From an uncultured Eggerthella sp. (GTDB lineage Bacteria; Actinomycetota; Coriobacteriia; Coriobacteriales; Eggerthellaceae), in contig CABRGJ010000037.1 in assembly GCA_902470405.1 (NCBI GenBank), positions 1 to 7,633 of the forward strand: 7,633 nucleotides of DNA, written 5' to 3'. The translations under genes and the position numbers were made by a program. The first letter of the stretch is position 1, and each line of letters opens with the position of its first letter. The notes beneath the pieces are model-generated. The model saw nothing but the letters and a program-made list of their open reading frames with translations, had not been told where the DNA came from and did no database searches. Positions 1 through 6,181 of the stretch are shown piece after piece.

Positions 1-1274
1 GTGGGAACATCAAGGCCCTCCGTCCAATCGATACGTTTTTGCCAACCGATGCCCCATGGATTGCCATTGGTTTCAAGATTGCGGAAAGTCTGCTGCGCTT
101 CAGGCGGGAACGCACTTTCCATGCACACCTGATAGGTGCGTGCCTTGATATCCTTCTCTGGATGCACAATACGTGCTGGACATTCTTCGGAACAGGCGCG
201 ACAAGTCGTGCATTGCCAGAGTGCATCTCCCGAGATGACCGTACCGACCACGCCCTCGTCCAAGAAAACCGCCTGCTCTTCGGTGCGATCTTTCTCGGGA
301 ACGCCCAACAAGATCTTGCCACGCTTGACATTCTGCTCAGCAATGCCCTGGATGAAATGCATCGGTGAGAGCTCCTTGCCGCTCAGATATGCGGGGCAGT
401 TCTCCTGACAACGGCCGCATTTGATGCATGCTTGCGCATCGAGCAGATCCTTCCAGGTGTATTCTTCAAGCGTTCGAACACCCATGGTCTCGAGCTCTTC
501 ATCCTCGAAGTCAATCGGCTCGAGCGTGCCCGCCGGCTTAAGAGAGCGAAAATAGTAGTTTCCTGGGATGAACAGCACGTGTGCCATCTTGCTATAGGTG
601 AAGAATGCCAAGAATGCGAAAGCGAGCACCAAATGACTCCACCAGATGATCTGATGCGTGAGCGAGAGCGCTTGCGCATCCATCCCCGAGAACACGAGCG
701 CAAAAAGATATCCGATCGGCGACCAGATCGCCCACGGGTCATTCGTGCCCACGATGCGCAATCCTTCAGTCGCAAATCCGCTGATCAAGATGACCAGCAA
801 GAGAACAAGCCATATGATATCTGCACGATTCGTCTCGAGGCTCTTGTTGACCTTTGAGGCACGACGAATCAGCGCGGCAACAACACCGATCGCGCAGACA
901 AAGCCCGCAAGATCGATACCGAGCGAGATGAAGTAAAGATAGAAATCGCCATACAAGATCGGAATACCGAGATGATCTTGTAACGCAACGAGCGTAGTAG
1001 CGATCAGACAAAAGAGCATGCCCCAGAAGATGAAGAGGTGCATGATACCCGAAGATTTTTTCCTCACCACACGTTTCTGCGTGAAGACCTCCTTGAAAGC
1101 ACCGAAAAAGCGTTCGGCCTTGTGATCGGAAAGATCTTCGGGCGCGCCTAGTTTCCAAAGGCGATAGCGGCGATAGAAGAAGAGCGCAAAGCAGGCCACT
1201 ACGCCGATGAACAGCACGTACATGAACCAGTGGCTCGGAATGTTCCAGTATAGTTCGCGTGTTGCGTCTTGCAT
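1..1274 (-). CDS. Membrane iron-sulfur oxidoreductase, EMO/HdrD-like (3' end cut by window edge)
   Basis: The visible 424 residues start at an ATG at 1274, preceded by AGAAAGG with a 5-base spacer; that site overlaps the stop of the upstream etfA. The N-terminal part is a NarI-like membrane domain with hydrophobic segments near residues 15-35, 76-97, 111-137, 152-168 and 207-228, and a weaker one near 184-198. Histidines 79, 207, 214 and 232 are candidates for heme b ligands. A linker with LEEYTWKDLLDAQ precedes two [4Fe-4S] motifs: C283-x2-C-x2-C-x3-C-P and C355-x2-C-x2-C-x3-C-P. Residues 402-408 (TNGNPWG) are typical of HdrD/GlpC-like proteins. The expected C-terminal CCG cysteine domains lie beyond base 1. 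Known relatives, ETF:(methyl)menaquinone oxidoreductases, pass electrons between ETF and membrane quinone. Lying last behind two ETFs fits that role. It is not the single-FAD mitochondrial-type ETF-QO. The family call is firm; the exact partner is inferred. Confidence 0.87.
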   Translation of the reverse strand, partial: MQDATRELYWNIPSHWFMYVLFIGVVACFALFFYRRYRLWKLGAPEDLSDHKAERFFGAFKEVFTQKRVVRKKSSGIMHLFIFWGMLFCLIATTLVALQDHLGIPILYGDFYLYFISLGIDLAGFVCAIGVVAALIRRASKVNKSLETNRADIIWLVLLLVILISGFATEGLRIVGTNDPWAIWSPIGYLFALVFSGMDAQALSLTHQIIWWSHLVLAFAFLAFFTYSKMAHVLFIPGNYYFRSLKPAGTLEPIDFEDEELETMGVRTLEEYTWKDLLDAQACIKCGRCQENCPAYLSGKELSPMHFIQGIAEQNVKRGKILLGVPEKDRTEEQAVFLDEGVVGTVISGDALWQCTTCRACSEECPARIVHPEKDIKARTYQVCMESAFPPEAQQTFRNLETNGNPWGIGWQKRIDWTEGLDVP

Positions 1275-1284
1275 GGGGGCCTTT

Positions 1285-2271
1285 CTATGCTTTTAGCTTC
1301 TTGACTTCTTCAACCATAAGCGGGACCGCTTCGAACAAGTCGGCCACGATCCCATAATCTGCGATGCGGAAGATATCCGCTTCAGGATCATTGTTGATCG
1401 CGACGATGCATTGCGACTGACCCATGCCAGCTTGATGCTGAATAGAACCCGAAATTCCACAAGCGATATAAAGTTGAGGCGCAACGATCTTGCCAGTCTG
1501 CCCCACTTGATATTGCTTATCGATCCAGCCTTGTTCGACTGCAACACGTGAAGCACCCACTGCAGCCCCAAGCTCATCAGCAAGCTCGGCAAGTACAGCG
1601 AAACCTTCGGGGCCCTTGACGCCACGGCCTCCCGACACGATGAATTCCGCATCACGCAAATCGACGCGATCGGAAGCAACGCGCACAACATCCTTCACGA
1701 TCTGGCGAATATCGCCGAATGCGCCTGGAGCCTCACGTACGATAGTGGCGCTACGCGTCTCATCGGGCTCTGCGATCGCAAACGCCTTCGGACGAAGCGT
1801 GACGATATTAAGGCTATCATCATCTGCGAATACGCACTTCTCAAGGATCTTTCCCGAATAAGGCGCACGGACATAAACGAGCTGGTCATCCTCGTCTTCC
1901 ACTGCCACGATCTCAGAGATAAGACCTGCATTCTGACGCTGCGCGACAACAGGAGCAATGTCTTGTCCTGTGCTTGATGCGACAAACATGATAAGACCAG
2001 GATGATGCATCTCGATCAAACTAGCGAGCGCTGCCGCATACGCATCGACCGTATACTCCGCAAGCGCAGGATCGTCGACAACCAATACCTGATCAGCGCC
2101 ATAATGCCCAAGCTGCGCCAACGATGCATCATCGACCTGACTGCCAAATACGATCGCGCTCACATGTTCGCCATGCATATCGGCGAGACGACGGGCTTCG
2201 CTCAATGCCTCGAAGGTAACCTTGCTGACGACGCCTTCCTTATACTCTGCAAATACCCAAATGCTTGCCAT
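1285..2271 (-). CDS. etfA: Electron transfer flavoprotein alpha subunit (ETF2)
   Basis: This 328-residue protein has the usual EtfA length. It forms a heterodimer with the EtfB encoded 13 bases upstream and carries the electron-transferring FAD. The C-terminal FAD domain is canonical: SGGRGVKG at 213-220, ASR at 240-242, QVGQTGK at 265-271, CGISGSIQHQAGM at 281-293, INNDP at 302-306 and ADYG at 314-317. Arg242, Thr269 and His289 match residues known in human ETF to sit around the isoalloxazine ring. An upstream in-frame start at 2304 would add 11 residues and run back into the etfB stop region; the ATG at 2271 (MASIWVFAEY) follows GGGAGGA by a few bases and gives the family's normal N-terminus. 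The next gene, the membrane iron-sulfur protein, starts 10 bases after the stop, consistent with ETF2 delivering electrons to or from it. Confidence 0.95.
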   Translation of the reverse strand: MASIWVFAEYKEGVVSKVTFEALSEARRLADMHGEHVSAIVFGSQVDDASLAQLGHYGADQVLVVDDPALAEYTVDAYAAALASLIEMHHPGLIMFVASSTGQDIAPVVAQRQNAGLISEIVAVEDEDDQLVYVRAPYSGKILEKCVFADDDSLNIVTLRPKAFAIAEPDETRSATIVREAPGAFGDIRQIVKDVVRVASDRVDLRDAEFIVSGGRGVKGPEGFAVLAELADELGAAVGASRVAVEQGWIDKQYQVGQTGKIVAPQLYIACGISGSIQHQAGMGQSQCIVAINNDPEADIFRIADYGIVADLFEAVPLMVEEVKKLKA

Positions 2272-2274
2272 AGT

Positions 2275-2281
2275 TCCTCCC
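2275..2281 (-). promoter_or_regulatory. Ribosome binding site of ETF2 etfA
   Basis: The minus strand reads GGGAGGA, 3 bases before the ATG at 2271. It decides the start against the longer open frame from 2304, which would begin inside the end of etfB. Confidence 0.75.
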
Positions 2282-2284
2282 GAC

Positions 2285-3067
2285 CTAGAGCACTTTCGCT
2301 TCATTTGCTAATAAGCTCGCCGTTTCAGCGACCGCATCACAAGTATCACCTTCAACGATTCGACCGCCCGCGCGCTCTGGCTTGAGCGCATAAGAGATAA
2401 CACGAACTTGTGCACTTTCAGGTCCTACCTGCGAAGCATCGATGCCGAGAGCGGCCAAATCCTTCGTATCGATCGGCTTCTTCTTCGACTGCATGATGTC
2501 ACGCACCGTAGGATAACGTGGCTCAGCTAATCCCTGCTGCGCTGTAAAGAGCGCAGGAAGAGCTACTGAGATTTGTTCGATACCATCATCAAGTTCATGA
2601 TCGACCAAAGCTATCGAGCCTTCGATCTCAACGCCTGTTACCCAACCGACCTGCGGCAATCCCATGATAGTTGCAACACGCGGCAATGTCTGCGCTTGGC
2701 TGGTATCCCCCGACTTGTAACCACCCATGATAAGGTCGGGCTCTTCCTCCAAGAGTACTGAGGAGAGCACACGCGCTTTTGCAAGCGGGTTGGTCACATC
2801 GATCGAAGCATCTTCGACCAGAATCGCACGATCGGCACCCATAGAGAGCGCATGACGGATCGCTGGTACATCATCCTGCGTTCCAACGGTAACGATAACC
2901 ACTTCTCCACCGTGAGCCTCTTTTAGCTGAACAGCTTTTTCGACCGCAAATTCAGCATATGGATCGATAATGAGCGCAGCGCCTTCGGTGACCACGCGTC
3001 CATCCGCATCAAGCGTGATGACCGCTTCGGTATCGATGGTCTGCTTCACGCAAACTGCTATCTTCAC
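2285..3067 (-). CDS. etfB: Electron transfer flavoprotein beta subunit (ETF2)
   Basis: This 260-residue protein is the normal EtfB length and begins MKIAVCVKQT, a standard EtfB N-terminus. The start is a GTG at 3067. A longer frame from a TTG at 3085 exists, but its second to fourth codons are the Shine-Dalgarno sequence itself, so it is rejected. The nucleotide-binding region has GGYKSGDTSQAQ at 115-126, where AMP (or a second FAD in bifurcating ETFs) binds. The beta-subunit signature lies at 155-175 (HELDDGIEQ then LPALFT), with His157 where Arg or Lys is usual. The sequence differs strongly from the other EtfB in the window, so this is not a recent duplication. It starts 22 bases after ACAD2 and ends 13 bases before its etfA partner. 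Whether it bifurcates cannot be settled from motifs; I see no clear bifurcating-type DGDTAQ sequence. Confidence 0.94.
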   Translation of the reverse strand: MKIAVCVKQTIDTEAVITLDADGRVVTEGAALIIDPYAEFAVEKAVQLKEAHGGEVVIVTVGTQDDVPAIRHALSMGADRAILVEDASIDVTNPLAKARVLSSVLLEEEPDLIMGGYKSGDTSQAQTLPRVATIMGLPQVGWVTGVEIEGSIALVDHELDDGIEQISVALPALFTAQQGLAEPRYPTVRDIMQSKKKPIDTKDLAALGIDASQVGPESAQVRVISYALKPERAGGRIVEGDTCDAVAETASLLANEAKVL

Positions 3068-3074
3068 TTGTGTA

Positions 3075-3082
3075 CTCCTTCT
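3075..3082 (-). promoter_or_regulatory. Ribosome binding site fixing the GTG start of ETF2 etfB
   Basis: The minus strand reads AGAAGGAG, 7 bases before the GTG at 3067. The same octamer with a 5-base spacer precedes ACAD2 at 4241-4248. Because it lies inside the longer open frame, translation must begin after it. Confidence 0.85.
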
Positions 3083-3089
3083 CAAAGAA

Positions 3090-4235
3090 TTACAGCGTAT
3101 AGCGCTTCTTCACTTCGTCAGCGACGATGCGACGCTGGATCTGATTCGTGCCACCAATGATGGTGAACGCTTTTGCGTCGCGATAGTAGCGTTCGACAGG
3201 ATACTCCTTGCAGAAGCCATAGCCGCCATGGACCTGAACAGCATTTGTCGCTGCCGTCTGAGCAGCTTCCGTACAATAGACTTTTGCTGCTGCGACACGT
3301 TCTTTCACATCACGCGCATCATTCACGAACGCATCGATCGCATCGTCGATCATCCCCTCTGAAGCGATCCCGGCGATACGCATATCGGAGAGCATGAAAG
3401 AGACGCCTTCAAAGTCGATGATAGGCTGCCCAAACTGCTTACGCCCATTCGCATATGTCGCTGATGCCTTCAAACTTGCGCGCGTGATACCAAGCGCGGT
3501 TGCTGCAATAGCGATACGGCCTCGGTTGAGCGCATGAAAGGCGATCTTGTCGCCCTGTCCAATCTCGCCAATCACCTGATCAGCCGTCACCTCGACCTTA
3601 TCAAAGAAGACGGGACAGGTCGGCGAACCATGAAGGCCGAGCTTCTGCTCGTGTGCGCTGATCACGATGCGCTCGTCATGAGCATCGACAATGAAGACCG
3701 TCGGCTTCTTTTCGCCATCCGTTTCGACTTGCGCGAACACGCAGAAATAATCTGCAACCGCTGCATTGGAAATGAACATCTTATTCCCGCTGATGACATA
3801 ACCATCATCGGTAGCCTTCGCGCTTGTTGTGAGCGACCATACATCGGAACCCGCATTCGGCTCGGTAAGCGCGAAACTGATCTTCTTATCGCCTGAGATG
3901 ATATCAGGCAGATAGATATTCTTCTGGTCTTCCGTACCGAAGGTCATGATGGCATCAGAACCGATAGCTGCGACGAAGAGCATGAGCGCTACGGCAGGCG
4001 ATTCTTCTGCAAGGCGTGCGATACATTGCGCCCAGCAGTTCACGCTCACCGCAAAGCCGCCCTGAGCTTCAGGCATCGCAAGGCCAAAGATTCCCTGCTC
4101 GGCAAGTACATCATAGATATCTTGCGGGAACTCATCTTGTTCATCGATCTCCGCAGCGCGATCAGCGATGATGTCGGTACAGACACTGTCGACCATGGAG
4201 AGGATCATGCGTTCCTCTTCTTGCAACTGATACAT
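3090..4235 (-). CDS. Acyl-CoA dehydrogenase family flavoprotein without catalytic Glu (ACAD2)
   Basis: The 381 residues span the full acyl-CoA dehydrogenase fold: helical N-domain (1-115), beta domain with FALTEPNAGSD at 121-131 and NKMFISN at 151-157, and helical C-domain with GRKQFG at 264-269, QVHGGYGFCKEYPVERYYRDAK at 334-355 and GGTNQIQRR at 361-369. These motifs bind FAD and form the tetramer interface. In family members such as MCAD the loop reads IYEGT, with Glu as the base that removes the alpha proton; here it reads IIGGT, so Gly361 replaces it. At the alternative helix-G position used by isovaleryl-CoA dehydrogenase the residue is Gly239 (LNRGR). The enzyme therefore lacks both known glutamates and may act mainly as an enoyl-CoA reductase or use another base. 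It sits between two ETF pairs, 13 bases after ETF1 etfA and 22 before ETF2 etfB. Its ATG follows AGAAGGAG. Substrate unknown. Confidence 0.93.
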   Translation of the reverse strand: MYQLQEEERMILSMVDSVCTDIIADRAAEIDEQDEFPQDIYDVLAEQGIFGLAMPEAQGGFAVSVNCWAQCIARLAEESPAVALMLFVAAIGSDAIMTFGTEDQKNIYLPDIISGDKKISFALTEPNAGSDVWSLTTSAKATDDGYVISGNKMFISNAAVADYFCVFAQVETDGEKKPTVFIVDAHDERIVISAHEQKLGLHGSPTCPVFFDKVEVTADQVIGEIGQGDKIAFHALNRGRIAIAATALGITRASLKASATYANGRKQFGQPIIDFEGVSFMLSDMRIAGIASEGMIDDAIDAFVNDARDVKERVAAAKVYCTEAAQTAATNAVQVHGGYGFCKEYPVERYYRDAKAFTIIGGTNQIQRRIVADEVKKRYTL

Positions 4236-4248
4236 CGGAACTCCTTCT

Positions 4249-5163
4249 CTACTTGAGGGGATGTGCTTTGAAATACTCGATCATACGCGGCACGACCGTA
4301 TAAAGATCAGCCTTGCTGCCATAATCAGAATGCTCGAATATGAGCGCATAAGGGTCAGTGTTCACACACATGATGGTAGTTGCCCCATCGCAGGCGACCA
4401 TATGCTGAGCTTGTCCTGATATGCCAAGCGTCAGATACAGGTCAGGCACAACGGTGCTCCCTGAAATACCAACGAGCGCTTCTTTTGGAAGCCAGCTTTC
4501 AGCTTCGTAGATTGAACGGGAACAGCCAAGCTCAGCATCGATGAGCTTGCAAAGCTCGCGTACCATCTCGAGATCCTTCTCTTCCTTGATGCCGCGCCCA
4601 ACACTCACGATGCGCTTAGCACTTGGCAAATCAACATCGCCCTTCGTACGAGGCCCCACGTCAATGCGGCTCACTTCATAGGACGGCGCAATAAAAGGCA
4701 CCTTGACCTCGTTATTTTCGCCACTCGGTTCCGCATCGGGAAATGTTGCAGGACGAATGAAGTAGAACGAAGTCGAATCGTCATGTCCTTTATACTTACG
4801 ATTTGCCAAGCCACCAAAGTACATCGTGGTCGAATCCTTCGCGCTTGACATATCAGTCACATTTGCAATAACACTTCCGCCTACTCGTGCAGCCACACGA
4901 CCGAGCAAGAGCTGAATGCGACGTGAGGATTGTGCGAGCACCGCTGCCGGCTTTTCCTTCTCGATCAGATCAGCGAGCGAGACCGCAGCATCCTCGAGCA
5001 TGCGCCCTTCGGGCACTTCAAGGCGAAAGACCGTATCGGCCACACCAGGAGCCACGCTCGTGGTTGGAAGTGCGACCAGATCGACCTCGTCTGCGAATTG
5101 ACGAGCGCCAGCGCATAACTCAACTACCGGCTGTTCCCGCTCTGCGATAACGAAGATCTTCAT
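4249..5163 (-). CDS. etfA: Electron transfer flavoprotein alpha subunit, FixB-like (ETF1)
   Basis: This 304-residue protein is slightly short for EtfA, in line with FixB-type members. The FAD domain shows VSVGRGIKE at 186-194, CSR at 214-216, LGISGQAQHMVA at 246-257, VNTDP at 277-281 and SDYG at 289-292. Arg216 and His254 match conserved flavin-contacting residues, but the usual VGQTG motif is replaced by VGISGS at 231-236, as in E. coli FixB (VGIS). The N-terminal domain is weakly conserved, as is common in EtfA. The ATG at 5163 lies 2 bases after the etfB stop, and its ribosome binding site (GAGGGGG, 7-base spacer) lies within the last codons of etfB, which points to translational coupling and equal subunit supply. 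E. coli FixAB is linked to carnitine reduction by CaiA; the CaiA-like gene upstream suggests the same pairing here, but no FixC or FixX is present. Confidence 0.93.
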   Translation of the reverse strand: MKIFVIAEREQPVVELCAGARQFADEVDLVALPTTSVAPGVADTVFRLEVPEGRMLEDAAVSLADLIEKEKPAAVLAQSSRRIQLLLGRVAARVGGSVIANVTDMSSAKDSTTMYFGGLANRKYKGHDDSTSFYFIRPATFPDAEPSGENNEVKVPFIAPSYEVSRIDVGPRTKGDVDLPSAKRIVSVGRGIKEEKDLEMVRELCKLIDAELGCSRSIYEAESWLPKEALVGISGSTVVPDLYLTLGISGQAQHMVACDGATTIMCVNTDPYALIFEHSDYGSKADLYTVVPRMIEYFKAHPLK

Positions 5164-5165
5164 AG

Positions 5166-5951
5166 CTACGCCCCCTCGGTGGTCAAATAGGTATGGACCT
5201 GCTCGATAAAACGCTCGACATCCTCATCGCTCGCTTCAAAGAACACCATCTTGCGCGGTGTAGGCTCAGGAACCTTCGTCTCGATGATGTCGTAATTTGC
5301 CGGAGGAAGCTCAAAGTCCAGATCAGAGAGGGAAAGCTCATGAACAGGCTTTCTGCCTGCGGTCATGATGTCCTTCACCTGACAAATACGAGGTTGAGCC
5401 ATGTCTGAGAGCACCGAGAGCACTGCCGGTGTCTTTACTTCGATATGTTCGATCTCATCATCAAGCTCACGCGTCACCTTGATGATGTCTCCTGCTGCCT
5501 CGAAATCGATCACAGCATTCACGTTAGGAATGCCCATGATCTCACCCAGCTGGATGCCCATTTGATGTGCATACACATCCGCAGATCCATCGCCGCAGAT
5601 GATCAAGTCAATATTACCGATCTTTTCGATCGCGGCCGCAACCGTGCATGCAGTCTGATAGGTCTCCGCATCTTCGAGCGCATCATCCATGACAAGATAA
5701 ACTTCGCTCGCTCCACGGGCTGCTACATTCTTTCGCATGGTCGTATCGTGAATCTTGGTATCGCCCACCGTAAGCGCGATCAAGGTGCGATCTTCAGGAT
5801 CGGCCTCTACGAACCGAGCTGCCACTTCGATCGCATTGAGGTCATAGAGAGAAACGACATGGGGCACAGCCTGATAATCAAGCGTTTTATCTGGGTTCGT
5901 TCGGATAGCGACGTCATCGTAGACCGACTTGAAACAAACAAGAACGTTCAT
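5166..5951 (-). CDS. etfB: Electron transfer flavoprotein beta subunit, FixA-like (ETF1)
   Basis: The 261-residue protein begins MNVLVCFKSV, normal for EtfB. The nucleotide-binding loop reads CGDGSADVYAHQMG at 119-132, close to the CGDGSSDLYAQQVG that I recall for E. coli FixA, and the EtfB signature is intact at 159-179 (VTRELDDEIEH then TPAVLS). DIMTAGRKPV at 194-203 is the usual segment after it. It pairs with the etfA that begins 2 bases downstream. The ATG at 5951 follows GGGAG with a 4-base spacer. It is the first gene after a terminator and a 230-base gap, so it probably starts the tightly packed block that runs to the membrane iron-sulfur protein. Its role is electron transfer between an acyl-CoA dehydrogenase (ACAD1 or ACAD2) and a further partner; which of the two it serves is not shown by sequence. 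Confidence 0.94.
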   Translation of the reverse strand: MNVLVCFKSVYDDVAIRTNPDKTLDYQAVPHVVSLYDLNAIEVAARFVEADPEDRTLIALTVGDTKIHDTTMRKNVAARGASEVYLVMDDALEDAETYQTACTVAAAIEKIGNIDLIICGDGSADVYAHQMGIQLGEIMGIPNVNAVIDFEAAGDIIKVTRELDDEIEHIEVKTPAVLSVLSDMAQPRICQVKDIMTAGRKPVHELSLSDLDFELPPANYDIIETKVPEPTPRKMVFFEASDEDVERFIEQVHTYLTTEGA

Positions 5952-6116
5952 TTATCTCCCAACAGTATTTCGTAACGTTGCAACGCAGAATGAGAAGAGC
6001 AGTAAAACTTGGAAAGATGCATTCGGGTGCATGAAAGCAAGAATAGAATGCAGCACCATAGAAATTGATGCTGATTCGAGCATGAGAATAAATGACCCTT
6101 TCCGAGCCTTACCGAG
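5952..6116 (-). other. Possible leader/promoter region of the ETF1-to-EMO operon
   Basis: This 165-base AT-richer stretch lies between the terminator after ACAD1 and the etfB start. No coding sequence is convincing in it. A promoter is expected here if the downstream block is transcribed independently, but I could not identify a good sigma-70 pair. The only structure seen is the short inverted repeat at 6017-6032, plus the ribosome binding site GGGAG at 5956-5960. Confidence 0.4.
6017..6032. repeat. Short inverted repeat upstream of ETF1 etfB
   Basis: ATGCA and TGCAT arms surround a 6-base centre, about 65 bases before the etfB start. It could be an operator or chance; no convincing -35/-10 pair was found nearby. 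Confidence 0.25.
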
Positions 6117-6150
6117 AAAAAACAAGAGGGAAGAGTTGCCCCTTCCCTCT
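6117..6150 (-). terminator. Intrinsic terminator after ACAD1
   Basis: On the minus strand AGAGGGAAG (6150-6142), an 8-base loop and CTTCCCTCT (6133-6125) form a perfect 9-bp stem, followed by TG and six T residues (6122-6117). It begins 32 bases past the ACAD1 stop. It should end or reduce transcription before the ETF1 genes. Confidence 0.9.
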
Positions 6151-6181
6151 CTGGATATCCCTAATGTAAGAGCTAAAAGGC

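Noticed and set aside
432..857. Plus-strand frame of 141 codons and minus-strand frames at 383-775 and 766-1158
   Set aside because: All overlap the membrane iron-sulfur protein, whose frame has clear transmembrane segments and two cysteine cluster motifs; these others are out-of-frame readings.
3068..3085. TTG start giving ETF2 EtfB six more residues
   Set aside because: The extra codons contain the AGAAGGAG ribosome binding site; the GTG at 3067 gives the normal MKIAVCVKQ start.
2285..5163. Recent tandem duplication of the etfBA pair
   Set aside because: The two EtfB and two EtfA proteins differ in nearly all non-motif positions and in key motifs, so they are old paralogs or were acquired separately.
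5445..5975. A 176-codon plus-strand frame opposite ETF1 etfB
   Set aside because: It overlaps a certain EtfB gene, has no plausible ribosome binding site context or family resemblance, and is a shadow frame.
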